Assembly: GCA_039587535.1 (NCBI GenBank) | Contig: JBDHIF010000006.1 | Coordinates: forward strand, 1 to 64,000 | Direction: 5' to 3' | Length of the DNA: 64,000 nucleotides | Source of the DNA: JAWLHJ01 sp039587535 | Lineage (GTDB): Bacteria > Gemmatimonadota > Gemmatimonadetes > Longimicrobiales > Gaopeijiaceae | In this document: one piece after another, positions 17,088 to 25,332 of the stretch | Layout: every line of letters starts with the position of its first letter | How positions within the stretch are numbered: the stretch's first letter is position 1 | Notes under the pieces: generated by a model | What the model was told of the DNA's origin: nothing | The model's input: only the letters and a program-made list of their open reading frames with translations | Database searches by the model: none | Program-made: the position numbers and the translations under genes

Positions 17088-17701
17088 GTGACCGCCCGGA
17101 CTTCGACGGTGAGCCCGGTGTGAAGGTGGGTTTCGCCGAGGAGGCCCTCCCCCATCTCGACGCTGTGTACCGGTTCGCGCTCCGACTGTCGGGGTCGCCG
17201 GATCAGGCCGCGGATCTCGTGCAGGACACCTTTCTGCGGGCCTACCGCGCTTGGGATCAGTACACCCGGGGCACGCGTGCCAAGAGCTGGCTCTTCACGA
17301 TCTGCCGCAACTTGTTTCTCCGTGGTCGGGAGCGTGCGCAACTTCATGACGCCCTCGTCGAGCGGCATACGGCACGAGACGATAGCCTTCCGGACCCCGT
17401 AAACCCGCTTTGGTCCACATTGGGGTCCGTGGACCCCGAGGCCGACTTCTTCGACTCGATCGTGGACGAGGAGGTTCTTCGGGCGGTGGACGCACTTCCC
17501 GAGGAGTACAAGAGCGTCGTGTTGCTGTCGGACCTGGAGGGCCTGAGCTATCAGGAGATCGCCGAGATTCTCGGTGTGCCCGTGGGTACGGTGAAGAGTC
17601 GATTGTTCCGAGGGCGCCGTCGGCTGCAGGAGGCGCTCTACCAGTACGCCATGGACGCGGGGTTCCTGTCCGCGGGCGTGGCATCGAGCGACGGAGGTTG
17701 A
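17084..17701 (+). CDS. ECF-type RNA polymerase sigma factor
   Basis: 205 residues. Region 2 begins LDAVYRFALRLSGSPDQAAD and contains DLVQDTFLRAYRAW; region 4 contains the helix-turn-helix YQEIAEILGVPVGTVKSRLF. This is the RpoE/SigR type. The GTG start overlaps the TPR stop. The zinc-finger gene 5 bases downstream is its probable anti-sigma factor, by analogy with SigR-RsrA and related pairs. The regulon cannot be read from this window. Confidence 0.9.
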   Translation: MSDRPDFDGEPGVKVGFAEEALPHLDAVYRFALRLSGSPDQAADLVQDTFLRAYRAWDQYTRGTRAKSWLFTICRNLFLRGRERAQLHDALVERHTARDDSLPDPVNPLWSTLGSVDPEADFFDSIVDEEVLRAVDALPEEYKSVVLLSDLEGLSYQEIAEILGVPVGTVKSRLFRGRRRLQEALYQYAMDAGFLSAGVASSDGG

Positions 17702-17706
17702 CCCCG

Positions 17707-17997
17707 ATGGATTCATGCGGAAGTGGGAGCGGCATCACGTGCCGTGACGCGGTGGCCGTGGTGCAGGAATTTCTGGACGGGCAGCTCGATGGCGTTTCCG
17801 CGGACCAGGTGCGCGAGCACTTCGAGATCTGCTCGCACTGCTATCCACACCTCAAGTTCGAGCGCTCGTTCCGGGAGGCCGTGGCACGAGCCGCTTCCGG
17901 TCAGGATGCGCCGCCGGAGCTGCGGCGGCGGGTGGTCGACCTGCTGGCTGGGGTGGGTCCCGCGGGCACCGGTGGCGACGGGACCGAATCCGACTGA
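17707..17997 (+). CDS. Zinc-binding anti-sigma factor (ZAS/RsrA-like)
   Basis: 96 residues. CRDAVAVVQEFLDGQLDG is followed by VREHFEICSHCYPHLKFE, which supplies the H-x3-C-x2-C zinc motif of ZAS-family anti-sigma factors. There is no transmembrane helix, so it would act in the cytosol. With an additional early Cys it resembles redox-sensing RsrA: oxidation would release zinc and the sigma factor. GGAGG sits 9 bases before the ATG. Confidence 0.85.
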   Translation: MDSCGSGSGITCRDAVAVVQEFLDGQLDGVSADQVREHFEICSHCYPHLKFERSFREAVARAASGQDAPPELRRRVVDLLAGVGPAGTGGDGTESD

Positions 17998-18205
17998 CCC
18001 CGAGGGGAGGCCGGCACCCCTGACGATCGTCCGGTAGCGCCGTAACGCCGCTCCGAGCCCGGGTTGCGGGCCCCATGCCAAGATGAGAACCTTCGGGCCG
18101 CGACGCGGCGGCCCCGGTTCGCATGAGCCTACCGCTCACCGCGCCCCGGTTTCGGGCCGCGCCGCGCCCCCTGTCGTTATCGGCGTTTCACCCACCGGAG
18201 TTTGC

Positions 18206-20800
18206 ATGGCTACGGCCTCGAAGCGTGAGCGGATCCTGCCCCGTCTCATCGAAGAGGAGATGCGCGAGTCGTTCCTCGACTACTCGATGAGCGTCATCGT
18301 TCAGCGCGCCCTCCCCGACGTGAGAGATGGTCTGAAACCCGTGCATCGGCGGATCCTCTACGCCATGCACGAGATGGGGCTCGGCCCTGACCGCCCGTAC
18401 AAGAAGAGCGCCGCGGTCGTCGGAGACGTGCTGGGGAAATACCATCCGCACGGCGACTCCGCCGTCTACGACGCGCTTGTGCGGATGGTGCAGGACTTCT
18501 CCCTCCGTATGCCGTTGGTCGATGGCCAGGGGAACTTCGGCTCTATCGACGGTGACTCGGCGGCGGCGTACCGGTACACGGAGGCACGTCTGGAGGAGCT
18601 CGCTGCCGAGCTCCTGGACGACATCGAGAAGGAGACGGTCGAGTTCCAGGCGAACTTCGACGATCAGCGGAAGGAGCCGGCCGTCCTCCCGGCGCGCTTC
18701 CCCAACCTCCTCGTGAACGGCTCGTCGGGAATCGCTGTGGGGATGAGCACGAACATCCCGCCCCACAACCTCCGAGAGGTCGCGGCGGGCGTACGCCAGC
18801 TCGTGGTGGATCCGGACTGCACGGTGGACGACCTGATGCGCCACATCCCGGGTCCGGACTTTCCCACTGGAGGTTTCGTGGTGGGGCGGGACGGCATCGA
18901 GGCTATGTACAGGGAGGGGCGGGGACGTGTGGTGATGCGGGCCCGCCTCGTGAAAGAGGCGCTCCGTGGCGGAAAGCAGCAGCTGGTGGTGACCGAGCTG
19001 CCGTACGCGGTCAACAAGACCAAGATCATCGCTCAGATCGTCGGCCTTTCGAAGAAGGGAAAGGTGGACGAGATCTCCGACGTCCGCGACGAGACGGACC
19101 GGGACGGCATTCGCCTGGTCATCGAGCTCAAGCGCGGGGCGGATGGGGCGAGCGTGCTGGAGCGGCTCTATCGGGGCACGTACCTCCAGTCGACCTTCGG
19201 CGCGCACATGATCGCTCTGGACAAGGGACAGCCCCGCGTCTTCGATCTGAAGCGGATGCTGGAGTGTTTCCGTGACCATCGCCTGGAAGTCATCCAGCGC
19301 CGGAGTCAGCACGATCTGGAGAAGGCCGAGGCCGAGCGGCACGTCGCCGAGGGCCTCCTCGTGGCCCTCGATCACATCGACGAGGTGATCAGGATCATCC
19401 GGGCTTCGGCGGACCGAGCGGAGGCCTCGGAGGGGCTCCAGGACCGGTTCGGTCTCAGTGAGGTCCAGGCAGACGCCATCCTGAACATGCGCCTGGCGCG
19501 CCTTACCGCCCTCGAGCGGACGCAGCTCGAGAGCCGTCTTGCGGAGCTCAAGGAGAGCATCGCCTACCTGCGGGCGCTCCTGGATTCGGAGGAGATTCAG
19601 CTCGAGACCATGCTGGACGAGCTCAACGCGGTGGTGAGGGAGCACGGCGACGATCGCCGCACGGTCATTCTCGACGACGCGGACGACGATCCCGGAATGC
19701 CTGCCTCCGTGGATGACCAGTTGGCCGACGAGGACGTGGTGATCACACTCTCGCACGAGGGCTTCGTCAAACGCATCCCCATGCACCTCTACAAGCGGCG
19801 GGTGAGCTCAGGGAAGCCGCTGGCCGGAATGGAGCGGTACGAAGACGACTACCTGGAACGGGTCTTCGTGGCGCGGACGCAAGGTTGGATTCTCACGCTC
19901 ACCGAGCAGGGTCACTGCCACTTCCTACCCGTGCTGGACGTGCCGGAGAGCGCCCGGGCGTCGCGCGGACAGTCGGTCTACGCCCTGCTGGATGGTGCCG
20001 ATCGGGGCGACCGGATCGTGTCGATGATCCCGGTTGGCGATCTCGAGCGTGAAGACCGCTTCCTGGTGTTCCTCACCCGGCAAGGCCTGGTGAAGCGCAC
20101 CCCGCTCTCGGAGTTCTCCAACCCCCGGAGCGGGGGGGTGAAGGCTGCGGGCCTGAAGGACGGCGATCGTGTGTTGGACGTGGCGCTCTCCGACGGAGCC
20201 GCCGAGGTCATCCTTTTGTCCAGGGGCGGGAGGGCGATCCGCTTTCCCGAGGAAGAAGTGAGCGTGTTCGGGCGGACCGCCCAGGGCGTGAAGGGCATCG
20301 GGCTGCGGGGTGACGACCAGGTGGTGGGGATGCTCATGATCCGCAGGGATGCCACCGTGCTCATGGTCCGTGGGGACGGCTATGGCAAGCGTACGCCGGT
20401 CTCCGAGTTCCCGCTGCAGAAGCGCGGGGGCCTCGGGACCATGGCCGTGTCCGGTGACGGGGCGGCCATCGTCGGTGCTTTGGAGGTCGTGGATGCCGAC
20501 GAAGTCATGCTCATCTCGGCCGGCGGACAGGTGAAGCGGGTGGCCGCTACAGCCGTGCCGGTTCAGGGCCGTCGCACGCAGGGGAAGCGGGTGGTCGAGC
20601 TCAAGGTCGGAGACCGGTTGGTGGAGGTCACACGGGCGGAGGCGGCCGAGGAGGGGCCGTCGGGAGGTGGGACGAAGGGCGACGGCCCGGTGCCGGAGAC
20701 GTTGGGGGGCGAGGCTCAGGCAGGCGGAGGGTCGGGCACCCGGGCGTCCGAGCGAGAAGCGTCCGCGTCGCCGGAAGATCAGCTCGACCTGTTGGGTTAG
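18206..20800 (+). CDS. gyrA: DNA gyrase subunit A
   Basis: 864 residues; breaks and rejoins DNA with GyrB to introduce supercoils. The active-site tyrosine is Y124 (AAYRYTEARLEEL). The quinolone-resistance region reads HPHGDSAVYDALVRM with Ser85 and Asp89, the sensitive-type residues. The beta-pinwheel C-terminal domain follows from about residue 505. The usual first-blade GyrA box (QRRGGKG-type) is not present where expected: that spot reads YKRRVSSGKPLAGM, and a box-like QKRGGLG appears much later, in a blade near residue 740. The last 60 residues are low-complexity. The ATG at 18206 has CCGGAG upstream; the open frame before it has no start support. Confidence 0.92.
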   Translation: MATASKRERILPRLIEEEMRESFLDYSMSVIVQRALPDVRDGLKPVHRRILYAMHEMGLGPDRPYKKSAAVVGDVLGKYHPHGDSAVYDALVRMVQDFSLRMPLVDGQGNFGSIDGDSAAAYRYTEARLEELAAELLDDIEKETVEFQANFDDQRKEPAVLPARFPNLLVNGSSGIAVGMSTNIPPHNLREVAAGVRQLVVDPDCTVDDLMRHIPGPDFPTGGFVVGRDGIEAMYREGRGRVVMRARLVKEALRGGKQQLVVTELPYAVNKTKIIAQIVGLSKKGKVDEISDVRDETDRDGIRLVIELKRGADGASVLERLYRGTYLQSTFGAHMIALDKGQPRVFDLKRMLECFRDHRLEVIQRRSQHDLEKAEAERHVAEGLLVALDHIDEVIRIIRASADRAEASEGLQDRFGLSEVQADAILNMRLARLTALERTQLESRLAELKESIAYLRALLDSEEIQLETMLDELNAVVREHGDDRRTVILDDADDDPGMPASVDDQLADEDVVITLSHEGFVKRIPMHLYKRRVSSGKPLAGMERYEDDYLERVFVARTQGWILTLTEQGHCHFLPVLDVPESARASRGQSVYALLDGADRGDRIVSMIPVGDLEREDRFLVFLTRQGLVKRTPLSEFSNPRSGGVKAAGLKDGDRVLDVALSDGAAEVILLSRGGRAIRFPEEEVSVFGRTAQGVKGIGLRGDDQVVGMLMIRRDATVLMVRGDGYGKRTPVSEFPLQKRGGLGTMAVSGDGAAIVGALEVVDADEVMLISAGGQVKRVAATAVPVQGRRTQGKRVVELKVGDRLVEVTRAEAAEEGPSGGGTKGDGPVPETLGGEAQAGGGSGTRASEREASASPEDQLDLLG

Positions 20801-20869
20801 GGCGGGGGTCATCCGGTTGTCAGCGACGTGTACTCGGAAGAAGAGAGCCATTAAACCGAGGAGATCGAG

Positions 20870-22012
20870 ATGAAGGTGCTGGTGTTGGGCGGTGGGGCGC
20901 AGGGTTCGGCATGCGCGTTCGACCTCCTGCAATCGGAGGGCGTCGGGGAGGTTGCCGTCGCGGACCTGGACGTGAGCTCGCCCGACGAGTTCCTGAGCCC
21001 TTACGTCGGAGGGGGGCTGCAGCTCTTGGAGGTGGACGCCTCTGACCCGTCCGCCTTGTCGACGGTCATGGCCGGGTTCGACGTAGTGGCGTGTGCGCTC
21101 CCCTACCACTTCAATCTTGCGGCCGCTCGAGCGGCGGTCGCTGCCGGGGCACACTTCTGTGATCTGGGGGGAAATACGGAGATCGTGAACCGGCAGCTCG
21201 AGCTCGACGACGAGGCTCGGGCCGCGGGCGTCTCCGTGGTGCCGGACTGCGGCCTGGCGCCAGGCATGGTGAACATCCTGGCGAAGGGTGGCATCGATGC
21301 CCTCGATGAGACCGACTCCGTGCGGATCTACGTCGGTGGCTTGCCCCGGCATCCCAAGCCGCCCCTCAATTACCGGGTGGCTTACTCCCTGGAGGGCGTT
21401 CTCGACTATTACACCACGCCGGTGCTGAAGCTCGAGGACAGCCGCGTCGTGGAGCGGGAGGCGCTCACCGAGGTGGAGACCGTGGACTTTGGCGGGCCCG
21501 TCGGGGCCCTCGAGGCATTTCTCACCGCGGGGGGCATCTCCCGCATGCCGTATGCCTACGAGGGCCAAGTCGCAACCATGACCTACAAGACGCTCCGGTA
21601 CCCGGGTCACGCTCAAATTATGAAGGCGATCCGAGACCTCGGTTTGCTGTCCGACGCAGAGTTGGACGTGGATGGATGCCGGGTCACGCCCCGGGACGTG
21701 TTCATCCGCGTCGTGGGGCCGCGGCTGGCTGACCCCGACGCCGAAGACATCGTGGTGTTGCGGGTGGAGGTCGAAGGGCGCGACGCGGCGGGGCCCCGGA
21801 CCGTGCGGTTCGACCTCGTGGACTACATGGACCGGGAGCACGGCATCAGCGCCATGATGAGGACCACCGGCTATTCGCTGTCGGCCGTAGCAAGGCTGCA
21901 GGGGGCGGGGGAGGTTCCTGTCGGTGTGCACACGCCCGACGCGTGCGTCCCGTTGGACGGTTACCTGGAGGCGCTGGCGGAACGGGGCGTCGAGGTCACG
22001 CGTTCGAGCTGA
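20870..22012 (+). CDS. Saccharopine dehydrogenase-family NAD(P) enzyme
   Basis: 380 residues. MKVLVLGGGAQGSACAFDLL is the Rossmann loop; CDLGGNTEIV and VPDCGLAPGMVNILAK are hallmarks of the lysine-6-dehydrogenase/saccharopine dehydrogenase group, with the catalytic-domain stretch TMTYKTLRYPGHAQIMKAI. It should act on amino acids in lysine metabolism or related imine reduction; the exact substrate is not assigned. GAGGAGATCGAG precedes the ATG. Its end abuts a truncated peptidase gene on the other strand (21996-22460). Confidence 0.85.
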   Translation: MKVLVLGGGAQGSACAFDLLQSEGVGEVAVADLDVSSPDEFLSPYVGGGLQLLEVDASDPSALSTVMAGFDVVACALPYHFNLAAARAAVAAGAHFCDLGGNTEIVNRQLELDDEARAAGVSVVPDCGLAPGMVNILAKGGIDALDETDSVRIYVGGLPRHPKPPLNYRVAYSLEGVLDYYTTPVLKLEDSRVVEREALTEVETVDFGGPVGALEAFLTAGGISRMPYAYEGQVATMTYKTLRYPGHAQIMKAIRDLGLLSDAELDVDGCRVTPRDVFIRVVGPRLADPDAEDIVVLRVEVEGRDAAGPRTVRFDLVDYMDREHGISAMMRTTGYSLSAVARLQGAGEVPVGVHTPDACVPLDGYLEALAERGVEVTRSS

Positions 22013-22460
22013 CGCCACTGGTGCAGGTCAGCGGCGCCGTCACCGAGCCGCCGGCGGAAGCCGCCAGGGGTGTCCAGTCTCCGTCTTCGGCCAGAGGAGT
22101 GCCGCCTGGTCCGATCAGCTGGCGAGGCCCAAGGATGGTGGCGGTTCGCACGGGGAAGCCATGGAAGTAGTTTTGATCGCGCGCTCGCGGCTCCAATCCG
22201 GCTTCGCGGAGGGCTTCGGCGATATAGAGTGAGGCGCACCGCTCGCCAGCTGTGGCCACCTCGCGACCACTCAGGTCGTCGGCGGCGGGGTAGCGCACGT
22301 GGGCCATGGCCCCGTTCAGCGGCAAGTCCTCGAGGACCGCTGCCGGGATCGGGCAGCGCTGGGCCGCGGCCGCTGTGGTGGAAACAAGAATCAGCAGGAG
22401 CCTTGCCGCGGGACGCGCGGTTGACCGGAACGCGAGCCCTACGGGGCTCCAGCCATTCAT
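21996..22460 (-). pseudogene. Truncated M28-type peptidase, N-terminal fragment
   Basis: The 154-codon reading frame begins with a signal peptide (ARLLLILVSTTAAAAQ) and continues with a segment typical of M28 peptidases before their catalytic domain: MAHVRYPAADDLSGREVATA, GERCASLYIAEALREAGLEP, YFHGFPVRTATILGPRQLIG, DWTPLAASAGGSVTAPL. Homology should continue into a PA domain and the zinc peptidase core, but the frame stops after SGVSSNA, exactly where the saccharopine-like gene ends. About 300 catalytic residues are missing. I infer a decayed remnant left by a rearrangement near 22013; secretion of a stable fragment cannot be excluded. Confidence 0.7.
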
Positions 22461-22480
22461 GAGCTACAAGGAGAGTCAGG

Positions 22481-23563
22481 GTGAGTCATCGGTTGATTGC
22501 TTGGACGTTGGCCCTGGGCTCGGTGTCGGGATGTGCGGGCGGCGAGGCTGGCTCGGAAGACGCGCAGCCGGCCGGGACCGAGGCGCTCAGCATGCCCGAG
22601 GAGAGCCGCTTCCGCAATCTCAGGCAGTTGACGTTCGGCGGCGAGAACGCCGAAGCGTACTGGGCTTTCGACGGATCCGCCCTGATCTATCAGGCGAAGA
22701 AGCCCGGTATGGATTGCGACCAGATCTTCATCATGGACCTGGAGACGCTGGAGTCTTCGGAGGTGAGCACCGGCGAGGGACGGACGACCTGTGCGTACTT
22801 CTACCCGGGGGGCGAGACCATCGTGTACTCGTCCACGCATCACCACGACGTGTCTTGCCCGGCGGTACCCGATATGTCCATGGGCTACGTGTGGCCCATC
22901 TACCCGACGTACGACATCTTCGTCGCCAATGCCGACGGCACGGACGTCCGTCAGCTGACCGAGACACCGGGGTACGACGCCGAGGCGACGGTATCGCCTG
23001 TGGGCGATCGTATCGTGTTCACGAGTGTCCGCGATGGGGATCTGGACCTCTATTCCATGAACCTCGATGGCTCCGACGTCCGGCGGCTCACGGACCGCCT
23101 GGGCTACGACGGCGGTGCGTTCTTCTCCCCCGACGGGTCACAGATCATCTGGCGGGCCCACTATCCCGAGGAGGGCACCTCGGAGGCTGACGACTACGTA
23201 ACGCTCTTGGAGCAGGGCCTCATCCGGCCGGGGGACCTGGACATCTGGGTCATGGATGCCGACGGGTCGAACAAGCGGCAGGTCACGAATCTTGGAGGTG
23301 CGAGCTTCGCACCGTATTGGCATCCTTCCGGCGAGCGGATCCTCTTCAGCTCCAACCACGACGATCCATCCGGTCGCGAGTTCGAGATCTATATGGTGAA
23401 TCTGGACGGGACCGTACTCGAGCGGATCACTTATTCGGACGACTTCGATGGCTTCCCCGTGTTCAGCCCGGACGGGACACAGCTCGTGTTCGGCTCGAAC
23501 CGGAACAATGAGAATCCCACGGACACCAATCTGTTCCTGGCGGATTGGGTGGAGTCACCCTAG
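22481..23563 (+). CDS. TolB-like WD40/PD40 beta-propeller lipoprotein
   Basis: 360 residues. The start is GTG 22481 after AAGGAGA. A lipobox cysteine follows the hydrophobic stretch IAWTLALGSVSG. The propeller uses PD40 repeats (SPVGDRIVFTSVRDGDLDLY, SPDGSQIIWRAH, HPSGERILFSSNHD, SPDGTQLVFGSNRNN) with Asp-rich loops (MNLDGSDVRRLT). Such proteins are envelope scaffolds or peptidase partners. The neighbouring M28 remnant fits this: TolB-like propellers and M28 peptidases often occur together in Bacteroidota and Gemmatimonadota. Confidence 0.85.
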   Translation: MSHRLIAWTLALGSVSGCAGGEAGSEDAQPAGTEALSMPEESRFRNLRQLTFGGENAEAYWAFDGSALIYQAKKPGMDCDQIFIMDLETLESSEVSTGEGRTTCAYFYPGGETIVYSSTHHHDVSCPAVPDMSMGYVWPIYPTYDIFVANADGTDVRQLTETPGYDAEATVSPVGDRIVFTSVRDGDLDLYSMNLDGSDVRRLTDRLGYDGGAFFSPDGSQIIWRAHYPEEGTSEADDYVTLLEQGLIRPGDLDIWVMDADGSNKRQVTNLGGASFAPYWHPSGERILFSSNHDDPSGREFEIYMVNLDGTVLERITYSDDFDGFPVFSPDGTQLVFGSNRNNENPTDTNLFLADWVESP

Positions 23564-23569
23564 GGCAGC

Positions 23570-24208
23570 CTACTCCTCGGTCAGGCGGTCGAGGTGGAGC
23601 CTGGGGGCGACATCCAGGAATTGGGTGAGGATGCGGTACGTCAGGCCCCAGACGATCTCGTCGCCGACCTCGAAGCAAGGAAAGGGCCGGATGCCGCCAG
23701 GCAGGGGGATCTCCACCGTGCCACGTCTGGCGGGGTCACGGAGGTGACTTAGGGGGACCCAGAACACCTGCTCGATCTCCCCGCTAGCCACGACCGCCTC
23801 GACGTCGAGGGGGACGCCGAAGACGAAGGGTGAGATCGTGAGCTTGGGGAGCCTGGGGCTGGACGGGGCGACGATGTCCAGCCGCCCGAGCGAGCGGCCT
23901 CGGAGATCGAGGTCGACGGCTGTCTCTTCCAGGGTCTCCCGGACGGCCGTCGTCTGGAGGTCGTCGTCATCATCGTCCCGGCGGCCGCCGGGGAGGGCCA
24001 TGTGTCCGGACCAGGGGTCTCGCTCCGACTGCGCTCGCTTGATGAGGAGGAGCTCGAGGTCTGGAGCGGCGCGAAGCACCACGGCCACGGCGGCTTGCAG
24101 GTAGGCCTCGTCCAGAAGGAGCGGATCGTCCTCGTCCGAGGCATACGACGCCAGAGCTTCGCTGAGCACCCAGAAGCGGGGATCGGTCTCGAGCTGGCGG
24201 TGAGACAA
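23570..24208 (-). CDS. Nudix hydrolase (CoA pyrophosphatase-like)
   Basis: 212 residues from the TTG at 24208, three bases after the queE stop and about 9 bases after CAGGAG. The Nudix box reads GGRRDDDDDDLQ...RETLEETAVDL: the REx2EE core is intact while the first acidic position is Asp, as is common in NudL/NUDT7-type CoA pyrophosphatases. SGHMALPGGR before it and a long C-terminal part (to DVAPRLHLDRLTEE) fit that group. It would cleave CoA or a nucleoside diphosphate derivative in the cytosol. Co-transcribed with queE. Confidence 0.82.
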   Translation of the reverse strand: MSHRQLETDPRFWVLSEALASYASDEDDPLLLDEAYLQAAVAVVLRAAPDLELLLIKRAQSERDPWSGHMALPGGRRDDDDDDLQTTAVRETLEETAVDLDLRGRSLGRLDIVAPSSPRLPKLTISPFVFGVPLDVEAVVASGEIEQVFWVPLSHLRDPARRGTVEIPLPGGIRPFPCFEVGDEIVWGLTYRILTQFLDVAPRLHLDRLTEE

Positions 24209-24210
24209 GG

Positions 24211-24876
24211 CTACACTCCTGCCCGATCGGCGCCCCAGATAAGCTTGTGCAGCTGGACCTGGAAGCGCACGGGAAGCCCGTCCTCCAGGATCCAGGCCGC
24301 CAACTCCTCCAGGCCCAACCGACCCCACACGGGTGATGCGAGGAGTGCGCGAAGGGAGCCTTCCCGTATCACTCGGTCCAGCCCGCGCTCCGCGATGGTG
24401 TCACGCATCCACTCGTAGTCCGCGCGGTCGGCCAGAACGAACTTCACTTCGTCGCGCGCGGTGAGATGCTCGAGGTTAGACCACAGATTTCGGTGGCTCT
24501 CACCGGATCCGGGGCACTTGAGATCCATGATCTTGTGCACTCTGGGGTCGAGCCCCGACACGTCGAACGCTCCGGATGTCTCGACCAGGACGGTGTAGCC
24601 GGCGTCCAGGAGCATGTCCGCCAGACGGGGGGCGCCCGGGTGGGCCAGTGGCTCACCACCCGTGATCTCCACGAGCCTCGTCGGGTGGCCGGACACTTCC
24701 TCCAGGATGGCGTCGAAGGTGAGGCGCGCTCCTCCGTGAAATGCGTAAGCCGTGTCGCACCACTCGCATCGGAGGGGGCACCCCGTCAGTCGCACGAAGG
24801 TGCAAGGCAGGCCCGCCCAGGTGGATTCACCCTGGATCGAGTAGAAGATCTCGGTGATGCGGAGGAAGTCAGTCAT
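24211..24876 (-). CDS. queE: 7-carboxy-7-deazaguanine synthase
   Basis: Radical SAM enzyme that makes the deazaguanine ring for queuosine (CPH4 to CDG). 221 residues. ITEIFYSIQGESTWAGLPC is the QueE start; C33-x3-C37-x2-C40 (CPLRCEWC) binds the 4Fe-4S cluster; EITGGEP follows. The ATG at 24876 lies inside the end of the upstream gene (8-base overlap). queG is encoded 3 kb away on the other strand, while queC, queD and queF are not in the window. Confidence 0.92.
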   Translation of the reverse strand: MTDFLRITEIFYSIQGESTWAGLPCTFVRLTGCPLRCEWCDTAYAFHGGARLTFDAILEEVSGHPTRLVEITGGEPLAHPGAPRLADMLLDAGYTVLVETSGAFDVSGLDPRVHKIMDLKCPGSGESHRNLWSNLEHLTARDEVKFVLADRADYEWMRDTIAERGLDRVIREGSLRALLASPVWGRLGLEELAAWILEDGLPVRFQVQLHKLIWGADRAGV

Positions 24877-25234
24877 CTGCTGTCTCGCGGGCGGCGCCGA
24901 TGGCCCTTTCAAGCGCTGCTTGGACCTCGTGGAGGCTCATGGCTCGAAGCGCGCCCAACGCCTCCTCCTTCGATACGCCGCTGCTGAGCGTCGGTGTCTC
25001 CCGGTGGCCGATGATGCCCACGCCGGTCTCCGCCCACCGAGGGAAGACGAGGTAGCCTAAGTAAGGCTTTCGAAGATCCCCTGTGCGGTCCGCTTCCATG
25101 GACACCGTGTACGGGTGTCCGTCGGACCCCTCGAACGCAGGCGGACGGTCGTGCTTGTCGAGATAGCCTCCGAGCGTCGCGTCGTCCGCGGGGTCGCGCG
25201 TAGTCTCACCTTCCGGGGGGTGCGCGTGGCTCAT
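24869..25234 (-). CDS. Small hypothetical protein coupled to queE
   Basis: 121 residues, ATG at 25234. It begins with a polar, acidic segment and continues with YTVSMEADRTGDLRKPYLGY, FPRWAETGVGIIGHRETPTL and a C-terminal helix (SLHEVQAALERAIGAARETAD). I recognise no family. It is cytosolic by appearance. Its last codons overlap the queE start, so the two are translationally coupled, which suggests but does not prove a role near deazapurine metabolism. Confidence 0.6.
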   Translation of the reverse strand: MSHAHPPEGETTRDPADDATLGGYLDKHDRPPAFEGSDGHPYTVSMEADRTGDLRKPYLGYLVFPRWAETGVGIIGHRETPTLSSGVSKEEALGALRAMSLHEVQAALERAIGAARETADD

Positions 25235-25332
25235 GCCTACATGATCGCGCCGGGACGGGCGAGGGTACAGGCCGGTGTGGGATGCACTAAACTTCCGGGT
25301 GCCATCCCATTTCAGAGAAAGGTCGGTTGCAG

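Noticed and set aside
18095..18114. Short hairpin before gyrA
   Set aside because: Only a 7-bp GC stem without T tract or conserved context; not enough to call a terminator or leader element.
18188..22018. Very long antisense open frames across gyrA and the saccharopine-like gene
   Set aside because: They are mirror frames of GC-rich coding DNA: compositions are rich in Arg, His and Pro, with no domain pattern, while the plus-strand genes are unmistakable.
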